From the NCBI RefSeq assembly GCF_030268685.1, contig NZ_BSRQ01000002.1, positions 248,001 to 312,000 on the forward strand: a stretch of DNA of 64,000 nt. Direction: 5' to 3'. A program made the translations under genes and the position numbers. Shown here piece by piece: positions 24,692 through 32,595 of this stretch. Each line of letters opens with the position of its first letter. Position 1 is the stretch's first letter. Under the pieces are notes generated by a model. It had not been told where the DNA came from. It made no database searches and saw only the letters and a program-made list of their open reading frames with translations. This stretch comes from Microtetraspora sp. NBRC 13810. GTDB taxonomy: Bacteria > Actinomycetota > Actinomycetes > Streptosporangiales > Streptosporangiaceae.

Positions 24692-25825
24692 TCAGCGTTC
24701 TCGCTCGGCGCGCAGGGCGTTCATGAGGCGGACGTAAAAGCGAAGATTATGCAACGAGCCCAGGATCCCGGCCAACGGGTCCTCGATGCGGTAGAGATGG
24801 GCGAGGTACCCGGCGGGCACCGTGGTGCACGGCTCGCAGTCACAGCCGGGGTCGACGGGGCCCTTGTTCCGCACCCACCGTTCGTCTTCCATCCTGGCAT
24901 AGCGATAGAAACGGGGAGCGTCGAGGGCGGAGGTGTCGAGCTGAGAGTAGAGCACGCCGCGCCGAGCGTTTCGGGTCGGCAGGGTGCAGTCGAAAATATC
25001 GTACCCGGCCCGCCAGGCGCTGACGACGTTCTCCGGGGTGCCGATGCCGAGGCCGTGCAGCACGCTGCCCGGCGGGGTGAGCTCGGCCACCAGGGCCACC
25101 TCGTCCACCAGCCGGCCCTCGTTGATCGGGTAGCCGCCGAAGCCGTATCCGTCGAAACCGATCTCGGCCAGCGCCTCGGCGCAGTGCTTGCGGCGCTCAG
25201 CGGAGGAGCCGCCCTGCACCACGGCGAACAGCAGCGGGCGATTCTCGGCGGGGAGGTCGGCGACGAGCTCGTCGAACCTCTTCCGGCACTCCGCCGCCCA
25301 GCGGAGGGTCAGCTCGACGCTGCGATCCTGCTCACCGTCGGGCGCCGACGGGTGGGTGCAGTAGTCCAGGGCGTAGATGATGTCGGCGCCCAGCCGTACC
25401 TGCGCTTCGATACACGAACGCGGGCTCAGCTGCCGATACTTCTGCTTCGGCGAGAAGCGGTATTCCAGTCCGGCGTCGGAGACCTTCGCGAGGGAGCGAT
25501 TGCTGCCCAGCAGCGAGAAGACCTGGAAGCCACCGGAGTCGGAGATTACCGGCCGGTCCCAGCCCATGAAGGCGTGGACCCCGCCCAGGCTGGCCACCGC
25601 CGACGCCCCCGGCTGGGAGGCGAGATGCGCGGTGCTCACCAGCGTCGCCTCGACGCCCTGCGCGGCATAGAGAGAGGTTGCCACGCCTCGCACCACACCG
25701 CGCGTGGCATCGGGGACGAACACCGGGGCGTTGATCTCCCCGCGTCTGGTCCACACCGTGGTTCGCGTGCTGCCTTCCGGCACGTCACCGACGGCGGCGG
25801 GCGATTCCACGGATTCCGAGGTCAT
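24692..25825 (-). CDS. tgt: Bacterial-type tRNA-guanine transglycosylase
   Basis: 377 residues. It exchanges G34 of GUN-anticodon tRNAs for a 7-deazaguanine. Present are SDSGGFQVFSL (base recognition and general acid), AVVQGG, the nucleophile segment FDCTLPTRNARRG and the C-terminal zinc site with cysteines in PGCDCEPCTT and a histidine in YLAHLYR. These point to the bacterial tRNA enzyme and not to the DNA-modifying DpdA relatives. The ATG at 25825 overlaps the queF stop as ATGA. No queA is seen in the window, so unless that gene is elsewhere the product would be preQ1-containing tRNA. Confidence 0.9.
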   Translation of the reverse strand: MTSESVESPAAVGDVPEGSTRTTVWTRRGEINAPVFVPDATRGVVRGVATSLYAAQGVEATLVSTAHLASQPGASAVASLGGVHAFMGWDRPVISDSGGFQVFSLLGSNRSLAKVSDAGLEYRFSPKQKYRQLSPRSCIEAQVRLGADIIYALDYCTHPSAPDGEQDRSVELTLRWAAECRKRFDELVADLPAENRPLLFAVVQGGSSAERRKHCAEALAEIGFDGYGFGGYPINEGRLVDEVALVAELTPPGSVLHGLGIGTPENVVSAWRAGYDIFDCTLPTRNARRGVLYSQLDTSALDAPRFYRYARMEDERWVRNKGPVDPGCDCEPCTTVPAGYLAHLYRIEDPLAGILGSLHNLRFYVRLMNALRAERER

Positions 25826-26217
25826 GAGGGATTTGGCAGATCAGCTGTGGCCTCGGTCACGATTCCCCCACGGGCGTGCTGCGTCACCACCACCCGAACC
25901 GTTCGCGGGCTGGCGGCCCGCCAGATCTCCGACGCGATCTCGCCGGCCAGGCTCTCCGCGAACAGCGCCCGGTCACGGAACGACCACAGGTACAGCTTCA
26001 AGGACTTCGACTCGATGCACAGGCCGTCGGGCTCATAGTCGATGACCACGCTGGAGATGTCCGGCTGACCCGTCACCGGGCAGAGAGAGGTGACCTCCTC
26101 GGTCAGGAACCGGACCCTGGTGCACACGGGCGGAGCGGGGAAGGACTCTACGTGATCGATCGGACCGCGAACGTCAGATCCGAGAACAGTGAGATTGGTG
26201 GTGCTTGCTTCTGACAC
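25822..26217 (-). CDS. queF: preQ0 reductase (7-cyano-7-deazaguanine reductase, type I)
   Basis: 131 residues. It reduces the nitrile of preQ0 to the aminomethyl group of preQ1 with NADPH. It has the catalytic cysteine in TSLCPVTGQPD and the family motif ESKSLKLYLWSFRD. Length fits the short unimodular (type I) enzymes. I place the start at GTG 26217, because TATACT lies exactly six bases upstream, the classic layout of a leaderless actinobacterial mRNA. The longer reading to 26283 would run through that promoter. It is the first gene of the 7-deazaguanine operon; its presence commits the pathway to tRNA, not to a preQ0-derived antibiotic. Confidence 0.88.
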   Translation of the reverse strand: MSEASTTNLTVLGSDVRGPIDHVESFPAPPVCTRVRFLTEEVTSLCPVTGQPDISSVVIDYEPDGLCIESKSLKLYLWSFRDRALFAESLAGEIASEIWRAASPRTVRVVVTQHARGGIVTEATADLPNPS

Positions 26218-26229
26218 GCGACCAGTATA
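26218..26229 (-). promoter_or_regulatory. -10 element of a leaderless promoter for the queF operon
   Basis: On the minus strand TATACT is followed by GGTCGC and then the GTG of queF. A six-base spacing between a TANNNT box and the start codon is the standard arrangement of leaderless transcripts in actinobacteria. A clear -35 hexamer is not visible. Confidence 0.55.
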
Positions 26230-26321
26230 AAGCGCTGCTGATCGTGGCCGAGGTTGACCTGTCCGCCCTGGAGCGCACGGCATAGACCAAGATCAGCGCG
26301 GTCGGCTTGTGAATCTCGGCA

Positions 26322-26358
26322 CCGCCCGGCGGCTCCCCGCCGACCGGCCGCCGGGCGG
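26322..26358. terminator. Strong hairpin after the diaminopropionate operon
   Basis: A perfect 12-bp stem (CCGCCCGGCGGC / GCCGCCGGGCGG) with a 13-base loop lies just downstream of the sbnA-like stop on the minus strand. It separates that operon from the leaderless queF promoter and so marks the two as independent transcripts. Confidence 0.65.
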
Positions 26359-26373
26359 GGCCCTGCCGGGTCG

Positions 26374-27364
26374 TCAGGCCGGCCGGGAGTCGGCGGTCAA
26401 CGCGTCGGGGCCGAGCACGTCCTGACCGTAGAGGTCCCGCAGCCAGTTGGTCTGATAGACGGTGTCGAGGTAACGCTCGCCGAGGTCCGGGGCGATGGCC
26501 ACCGCCGTGAGTTCACGCGCGTCCTGCCGGGCCAGCCAGTCCATCGCGCCACTGACCACCGTGCCGGTGGAGCCGCCGAACAGGAACCCCCGCCCGGCCA
26601 GCCGGTGGCAGGCACGGACGGTGTCCGCCTCCTCGACGTGCACCACCTCGTCCACGTAGGACTCGTCGAGCAGTTGCGGGCGGACGCTCGTGCCCAGGCC
26701 GGGGATCATCCGGCGGCCCGGGGCGCCGCCGAAGGTCACCGAGCCGGCGCTGTCCACCGCGACGATCCGAACCGGCCTGCGCCACTCGCGCAGGTAGCGC
26801 GCGCAGCCCATCAGGGTGCCTGTGGTGCCGGTCCCGACGAAGAGGACGTCGAGCCGGGGGGAAGCGGCGGACGATCGCCGGCGCCGTCCTGCGGTAGTGC
26901 GCCTTCCAGTTGGCCGCATTGCCGTACTGGTTGAGCCACACGTACCGGTCGTCGGAGGCGCATAACGCGCGGACGTAGTCGATCCGCGCGCCGAGGAGCC
27001 CGCCCTCGACGTCCGGCGCGCCGGCGATGACGTGCACCTGGCCGCCCAGCGCCTCCATCAGCCGCCTGGTCGCCAGGTTGCACCGGGAGTCCGTCACGCA
27101 CAGGAACCGGTAGCCCTTGCCGGCCGCGATCATGCTCAGCGCCACGCCCAGGTTTCCGGACGAGGACTCGACCAGGACCGACCCCGGCGTCAGGATCCCG
27201 TCCCGCTCGGCGGCCTCCACCATTTCGGTCGCGGTCTTCAGTTTGATCGAGCCGGCGAAGTTGAAGCCCTCACACTTCAGGAAGAGCGAGTACCCGAAGA
27301 CCGGCCGGAGGTCCACATAGAGCTCTTCCTCGTGGTAGTCCTGGGGAACGGAGATAACTGGCAC
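26374..27364 (-). pseudogene. sbnA: SbnA-like 2,3-diaminopropionate biosynthesis enzyme, interrupted by a one-base frameshift
   Basis: PLP enzyme of the cysteine-synthase family that joins O-phosphoserine and glutamate to make the diaminopropionate precursor. The N-terminal two thirds (GFNFAGSIKLKTA with the PLP lysine, VESSSGNLGVALSM, VTDSRCN) read from a GTG at 27364 with GAGGAGG upstream. The C-terminal third (LDVLFVGTGTTGTLMGCAR, FGGSTGTVVSGAM, ...VAIAPDLGERYLDT) is in another frame. The break is at a run of six G (26856-26861); five would restore one 330-residue protein of normal length. Both halves keep good codon use, so a sequencing error or a very recent mutation is more likely than old decay. 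The gene follows sbnB by 38 bases. Confidence 0.8.
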
Positions 27365-27402
27365 GGTGGCCTCCTCGTCCGCGGTGTGATGTCCCCGGCC
27401 AC

Positions 27403-28440
27403 TCATCCGTACCGGCGCAGTTCGTGGAAGAAGTCGTCGACGACGTGCAGCTCGCCGGAGCCGACCAACTGGTCGTAGACGTACCTGCCGACCGCGAGAT
27501 CGAGCGCTCCGAGGCCGAACGGCGAGAAGATCACCGGCCGGTCCCGCGGCACCTCGATCCGCCCGGCCATCACGTCGCCCAGCGTGCCGTGCACGAAGTC
27601 CCGGTTGCCGACGAGCTGTTCGGCCAGATGGGGTGACGTGTCGGCCTTCAGGCAGTGCTCGACGTCGTCCACGATGTTGGTCGAGGCGAGCACGATCTCC
27701 GGCGAGAGGTCGCGCAGCGACACGTGCAGCACCACCGGATGGTGGTCGAACCACGGCAGGTCGCCGACATGCGGCTGACCGGCGACGGTCGCGAACACCA
27801 CGAGGTCGCTGGAGCGGATCAGCCGCTCGGCGCTGTCGTGCACGGTGATCCGTCCTTCGGCGCCCGACTGCTCCAGGTAGCCGCGGAAGCCGGCCGCGCT
27901 GTCGGCGGAGACGTCGTACACGGCGATCTCGTCGAACGACCAGCCGGCGCCGGCCAGGAAGGTGTGGATGTAGCGGGCGATCAGGCCCGCCCCGAAGAAC
28001 CCGACGCGCGCCGGGCGCCGCCGGCCGGGGTGCAGCCGGCCGGCCGCCGAGGCCGCCAGCGCGGCCGTCCTGGTGGCGCTGATGATGGAGGCTTCCAGGC
28101 AGGCGAACGGGTAGCCGGTGTCGTGGTCGTTGAGGATCAGCACGGCCGAGGCCCGCGGGATGCCGGCCGCCACGTTCGCCGGGAAGCTGGCGATCCACTT
28201 CAGGCCGTCGACCCGCATCGGCCCGCCGATCGAGGCGGGCAGCGCGATGATGCGGGAGGACGGGCGGTCGGGGAAGCGCAGGAAATAGGACGGCGGGTTC
28301 ACCGAGTCCCCGGCGCAATGCAGCCGGTAGGCGCCCTCGACGAGTTCCATGATCTGCTTCTCCCGCCCCCGCAGCACCCGCTGGACCTGGGCGCCGGAGA
28401 TCACCGCGAACGGCGGCGCGGTACGAGGGACGATGGTCAT
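27403..28440 (-). CDS. sbnB: SbnB-like NAD-dependent dehydrogenase for 2,3-diaminopropionate synthesis
   Basis: 345 residues of the ornithine cyclodeaminase/mu-crystallin family. In staphyloferrin B biosynthesis SbnB oxidatively releases 2,3-diaminopropionate and alpha-ketoglutarate from the SbnA product. Family segments are GLKWIASFPANVAAGIPRAS, EASIISATRTAALAA, the Rossmann motif VGFFGAGLIARYI, LHVSLRDLSPE and SPFGLGALDLAVG. The ATG at 28440 overlaps the stop of the upstream oxygenase gene as ATGA. Its partner lies directly downstream, the usual sbnB/sbnA pairing, so local supply of diaminopropionate is well supported. Confidence 0.9.
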   Translation of the reverse strand: MTIVPRTAPPFAVISGAQVQRVLRGREKQIMELVEGAYRLHCAGDSVNPPSYFLRFPDRPSSRIIALPASIGGPMRVDGLKWIASFPANVAAGIPRASAVLILNDHDTGYPFACLEASIISATRTAALAASAAGRLHPGRRRPARVGFFGAGLIARYIHTFLAGAGWSFDEIAVYDVSADSAAGFRGYLEQSGAEGRITVHDSAERLIRSSDLVVFATVAGQPHVGDLPWFDHHPVVLHVSLRDLSPEIVLASTNIVDDVEHCLKADTSPHLAEQLVGNRDFVHGTLGDVMAGRIEVPRDRPVIFSPFGLGALDLAVGRYVYDQLVGSGELHVVDDFFHELRRYG

Positions 28441-29504
28441 CGGAAGGTCACCTCGACGGTCGGCGAGCAGTCCAGCAGGCTTACTTCGTCGGTCATCGCG
28501 ACGAGCACTTCGCGTGGTCCCTCGAAGGGCTCCCTGCTGTGCGCGGTGCGGATGTTGTCCACGAGCATCAGGTCGCCGGCCTGCCACGGCTCGCGGACGG
28601 TGGTGGCCTCGTACACTTCGTTGATCAGCTGCACGACGTCCTCGCCGATCGGGTCGCCGTCGCCGAAGCGGGTGTCGAACGCCAGCCCGTCGGCGCCGTG
28701 GACGTCGACCAGGTACTCGCGGACCTCCGGGGCCATCGTCCACGCGTTGAGGAACGCGATCTGGTTGAACCAGCAACGCTGCCCGGTCACCGGGTGCCGC
28801 ACCACGGCGCTGCGGCGCTGCCTGGTGAGCAACCCGCCGTCCGGTCGCCACTCGAACTCGATCGCGTTGGCGCGGCAGTACCGCTCGACGGCGCCGCGAT
28901 CGTCGGTGCCGAACGCCTCGGCGATGGACGCCCCGATCTCGTCGTTGTACCCGCGGGTGAGCAGCCAGCCCTCCCGTTCGAACCGCTCGACCAGCTCGCC
29001 GGGCAGCGCGCGGAGCACCTCCGGCGAGTCGGCCACCGCGGTGGCCCCGCCCGCGGAGGGCGCCGTGAGGCACGCGAACATCATCAGGCCGGGGAACTCC
29101 AGCCGGTAGCTCAGCTCGTGGTGCATGCACATCGGGTGGTTCGGCGGCCACGTCGACGAGGAGTACACGTCGGCCGAGTACGCACGCCGGGACGCGAACC
29201 CCTCCTTCTCCGTCATGAGCCCGCCGGCCAGCCGCTGGAGGACGGCACCGGTCTTCGCCGGGTCGCGCAGCCCGAGGCCGCGGACCAGCAGCGAGCCGTG
29301 CTCCGCGACGACGGCGCGCAGCGCGTCCCGGTGCTCGGACGCCCAGCTCAGCGGATCGCCCCCGGCCACGGCCCGCAGGATCGGCGGTCTGCCCGGGGAC
29401 AGGTCCACGGCGGGGGAAGACGTCTGGGATGAAGAGAGCATCTCGATTCCTTGATCGGTCATGGGAGTGAGCCGTCCGGCGGACTCCCGGCGGAGTCGCT
29501 TCAT
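28437..29504 (-). CDS. TauD/TfdA-family Fe(II)/2-oxoglutarate dioxygenase
   Basis: About 355 residues. The iron ligands are visible as the HxE pair in MCMHHELSYR and the distal histidine in DNIRTAHSREPFEG; the arginine a few residues later fits 2-oxoglutarate binding. Relatives of SyrP type hydroxylate carrier-bound amino acids, so beta-hydroxylation of a carrier-tethered diaminopropionate (or other acyl group) is a reasonable inference. The start is uncertain: ATG 29504 overlaps the previous stop as ATGA, while ATG 29462 or 29441 would remove an unconserved N-terminus. The gene overlaps sbnB by four bases in one operon. Confidence 0.8.
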   Translation of the reverse strand: MKRLRRESAGRLTPMTDQGIEMLSSSQTSSPAVDLSPGRPPILRAVAGGDPLSWASEHRDALRAVVAEHGSLLVRGLGLRDPAKTGAVLQRLAGGLMTEKEGFASRRAYSADVYSSSTWPPNHPMCMHHELSYRLEFPGLMMFACLTAPSAGGATAVADSPEVLRALPGELVERFEREGWLLTRGYNDEIGASIAEAFGTDDRGAVERYCRANAIEFEWRPDGGLLTRQRRSAVVRHPVTGQRCWFNQIAFLNAWTMAPEVREYLVDVHGADGLAFDTRFGDGDPIGEDVVQLINEVYEATTVREPWQAGDLMLVDNIRTAHSREPFEGPREVLVAMTDEVSLLDCSPTVEVTFR

Positions 29505-30580
29505 GACAGGGCGGGCAGCCCGACCGCTCGCCGTACGGCCTGTGCCGCCTCGGCCGGACGGGTACGCGGGAAGTGGTGGCCGCCGTCGGCGAGCTCGTAC
29601 AGCTCGACATGCTCGGCGAGCAGCCGCCAGTCGCCGTACCGACGGGGATGGCCGGCGGTGCCCGGGTCGTCGGCGGCGACGACCACGACGACCGGGGCGG
29701 ACAGCTTCACCGCCGGCGGGTTGTCCAGAACGCCGGCGAAATAGCGGTGCGCGGACACGCAGTCGTGCCGGTAGGCGGCGGCGACGTGCGCGGCGCGCAG
29801 CGCGTCCAGGTCACCCAGCTCGGTGTAGCCGCTGTCCGCGCTCAGCCGCGCGGCGATCGCGGCGTCGCCGCGCCCGGTCAGCTCGGCGGCGGCGGCGCGC
29901 CGGGTGGCGGCGTCGCCGAGGAGCTGCGCGCCGAGGAACACCCGCCGGACGTCCACCCCCAGTTCCTGTGACTTCCTGGCCGTCTCCACGGCCAGCGCGG
30001 TTCCTGAGGAGTGGCCCCACAGCAGGACCCCGGTCAGGCCACGCCGGATGATCTCGGCGACGACCTGCTCGACCACCTGCGCCGGCGAGGCGAACGGCTC
30101 ACGCTCCGCGGCCAGGTCGTGGCCGGGCAGCTCGACGGCGTAGACCGCCAGCCCGCTGCCGCGCAGGGCCGCGGCCATCGGCTGGAAGTTCACCGCGTTG
30201 CCACCGGCGTACGGGAAGCACACCAGGGCGCCGGCCTGCGCGCCGTCCGGTTCCGAAAGGGGCTGCAGCAGTCCGGGGCGCCGTTCGGCGGTGCTGTCCA
30301 CCAGCCGGGCGAGGTCGGCGAGGATCGGATGCCGGGTGACGTCCTTGAGGGACACCGCCCGGTCCAGGCCGATCACGAGGTTGACCGCCGACAGCGACGT
30401 GCCGCCCCGGTCGAAGAAGTGGTCCCGCCGCCCGATCCGGTCCGGCGGGACTCCGAGCACCTGCGCCCACACCGCGGCCAGCCGTCGTTCGGCCGGCGTG
30501 CTCGGCGCGTGGTACTCCTCCCCTGCGACGTCGAGTTCCGCGGCGAGCGCCGTCAGCGCCTTTCTGTCGATGCCTGGAAC
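29501..30580 (-). CDS. Peptidyl carrier protein-thioesterase with remnant of an adenylation domain and no clear start codon
   Basis: The frame begins with PGIDRKALTALAAEL, recognisable as the A10 end of an NRPS adenylation domain (usually NGKxDRKAL). Next come a carrier domain (phosphopantetheine serine in DRGGTSLSAV) and a type II thioesterase with GHSSG nucleophile, FPYAGG start and the late GGHHF histidine. No ATG, GTG or TTG is available at the head; upstream the frame runs antiparallel to nothing and only shadows the neighbouring gene, whose stop at 30553 lies within the A10 remnant. The first in-frame GTG (30472) would cut into the carrier helix. This looks like a deletion that removed the adenylation domain. 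Whether the rest is still translated is unclear. Confidence 0.7.
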   Translation of the reverse strand, partial: VPGIDRKALTALAAELDVAGEEYHAPSTPAERRLAAVWAQVLGVPPDRIGRRDHFFDRGGTSLSAVNLVIGLDRAVSLKDVTRHPILADLARLVDSTAERRPGLLQPLSEPDGAQAGALVCFPYAGGNAVNFQPMAAALRGSGLAVYAVELPGHDLAAEREPFASPAQVVEQVVAEIIRRGLTGVLLWGHSSGTALAVETARKSQELGVDVRRVFLGAQLLGDAATRRAAAAELTGRGDAAIAARLSADSGYTELGDLDALRAAHVAAAYRHDCVSAHRYFAGVLDNPPAVKLSAPVVVVVAADDPGTAGHPRRYGDWRLLAEHVELYELADGGHHFPRTRPAEAAQAVRRAVGLPALS

Positions 30581-32595
30581 CTCGTGGCGGCACGCTCCAC
30601 CAGCGCGAAGTAGACGACGCCGAACACCAGTGCGAGCACGCCGGCCAGGACGATCACCGGCGCGCCGAGCGAGCGATAGACGTCGACGGCGGCCAGCACG
30701 ATCACGGTGAGACCGAAGAGGAAGAACCACCGCGTCAGCAGGTACAACCCCATGGTGGCGGCGTTGTGCCTGTTCTTCGCGGCGAGGCGGCGGCGCAGCT
30801 CGGCCCCGCCCTTCAGGTGGTCGAACCTGCTGTCCCGCTGGACCGATCGCGGGATCTCGAAGCTGGGCGACCCCAGCAGCCCGACCCCTTCCCGGACCTC
30901 CCCGTCCACGGGGACCATGACCTTCGTCGCGAGGAGGCAGTCGTCCCCCGTCCTGCCCTGCGCGGGATAGGCGACGTAGTTCCCGACGAAGTTGTGCGGC
31001 CCGATCGTCGTCCGGGACACCTTGAAGGACGTGCTGGAGTAGTCGGCGTTGATGATCGACAGGCCGTCGGCGACCATCGTCCCGCTGCCGACGAAGCTCA
31101 GGTAGGGATTCTCCTGCTTCACCTCCAGGCCGAAGTTCGACCCGGTCTGCTCGACTCGCGAGAGGTCATAACCGAGACCGCGGAGATAGTGCACGACGGC
31201 GGAGCTGTCACCGAAGAGGTACGTGAAGAACGTGATGTTGGTCAGGCGCGCGATCACCCGGTGCACCCCGTAGTGGAAGCCGTACAGCGGACGGACCCTG
31301 CCCGGCTCGACGGCGAGGTTGAGCAGCCGGGGAACGGTGGCCACCAGGAGCAGACCGGCGACGACGAAGCCGGAGAAGAGCACGAACGAGGTGGTCAGAG
31401 CGTCGCGGTAGAAGGTCCAGCCGGTGAAGACCGGCGGTCCCGAGCCGAGGAGCACGGCGAACTGCGGGACCTGGGTGACCAGCAGCACCACGCCGCCGAT
31501 CACCAGCGGGACCTGCAGAAGCAGCACCTTCGACAGCTGCAGCACGGAGTAGACGACTTTCCGCAGGGTGCCGCACCCGGCGGGCTCGACCGTCCGGTGG
31601 TCCACCTCGGGCCCGCGCCGCCCCGGTGACCCGTGCCAGTGCTCGCCGGCGGGTACGGCCTGCCCGGCGTGCAGGGAGGAGGCATGGGCGAGCCGGGCCT
31701 CGTCGCCCATCGAGGTGTCGATGTCGAGCACCGACACCTCCCCGACGAGCACGTTCCTCCCGAGGGTGACCGTGCCCGTCCGAATCAGGCCGGCCTGGGC
31801 CCGGTAGCAGGTGAACGACGCGTCCTGGCGGATGACCGCGCCGTCGCCGATGGTCAGCAGGTCGGTGCACACGGGCACGTTCCCGGACAGGACCACGGCG
31901 CCTCGCCCGACCTTCGCGCCCAGCGACCTCAGATAGAGCACATAGAGCGGCGAACCGGCGAACAGGACCAGCGGGTTCGAGCGGACCAGCGTCTTGACGA
32001 TCCAGAAGCGGACATATGCCAGGCTCCAGATGCGGATCCGGTCCGGTCTCCACTCACCGACGAGCAGCCATTTCGCCGCGATCGGAACAGCGCACAGGCC
32101 GAGGAAGGCCGCGCCGCCGAACAGGACGGAACGCAGGTACACGCCGATCACCCCGGAGCCGGCGGAGATCCATTCAAGGCCCCGGCTGAGGACGAGGGCG
32201 GCAACGTAGGAATATCCCAGGATGAACAGGACCTGCAGCGCGCCGCACAGGACATATTGCGCCCTGCCCGTCGGCGCCGCCTCCTCGATCGGCGCCGGAG
32301 CCGCCGATGCGACAGGGGTGGACGGGTCCTCCGCGAGCGCCGCCGCCAGGCTGCTGATCGTCGGATGCCGGTAGATCTCCTTCATCGACACCGACGGCAG
32401 GTCCTCCCGCTTCCTGACCCGCGCGCAGAACTGGGCCATCACCAGCGAGTCGGCACCGAGGTCATCGAAGAAGTTGCCGTCCACCGGCACCCGCTCGACC
32501 CCCACGACCTCGGCCAGCACCTCGGCCAGGAGCGTCTCGGTACCAGGCGTCGCACCCGCGTACCGGTTCCCGGACTCGGTCAGATCGGCTGTCAT
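30553..32595 (-). CDS. Carrier protein fused to a Pls/PosA-type NRPS terminal membrane domain
   Basis: 680 residues. Residues about 15-85 are an acyl/peptidyl carrier domain (DDLGADSLVMAQF with the serine). The rest matches the NRPS terminal domain known from epsilon-poly-lysine synthetase: about six membrane helices interleaved with left-handed beta-helix segments (GRGAVVLSGNVPVCTDLLTIGDGAVI; later FVGNYVAYPAQGRTGDDCLLATKVMVP). In Pls these domains join amino acids through isopeptide bonds after loading by a fused adenylation domain. Here no adenylation domain is attached or found nearby, so loading in trans is required. The ATG at 32595 has GAGGA close upstream. It is the first gene of the operon with the carrier-thioesterase, TauD and SbnA/B. 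Confidence 0.8.
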   Translation of the reverse strand: MTADLTESGNRYAGATPGTETLLAEVLAEVVGVERVPVDGNFFDDLGADSLVMAQFCARVRKREDLPSVSMKEIYRHPTISSLAAALAEDPSTPVASAAPAPIEEAAPTGRAQYVLCGALQVLFILGYSYVAALVLSRGLEWISAGSGVIGVYLRSVLFGGAAFLGLCAVPIAAKWLLVGEWRPDRIRIWSLAYVRFWIVKTLVRSNPLVLFAGSPLYVLYLRSLGAKVGRGAVVLSGNVPVCTDLLTIGDGAVIRQDASFTCYRAQAGLIRTGTVTLGRNVLVGEVSVLDIDTSMGDEARLAHASSLHAGQAVPAGEHWHGSPGRRGPEVDHRTVEPAGCGTLRKVVYSVLQLSKVLLLQVPLVIGGVVLLVTQVPQFAVLLGSGPPVFTGWTFYRDALTTSFVLFSGFVVAGLLLVATVPRLLNLAVEPGRVRPLYGFHYGVHRVIARLTNITFFTYLFGDSSAVVHYLRGLGYDLSRVEQTGSNFGLEVKQENPYLSFVGSGTMVADGLSIINADYSSTSFKVSRTTIGPHNFVGNYVAYPAQGRTGDDCLLATKVMVPVDGEVREGVGLLGSPSFEIPRSVQRDSRFDHLKGGAELRRRLAAKNRHNAATMGLYLLTRWFFLFGLTVIVLAAVDVYRSLGAPVIVLAGVLALVFGVVYFALVERAATRFQASTERR

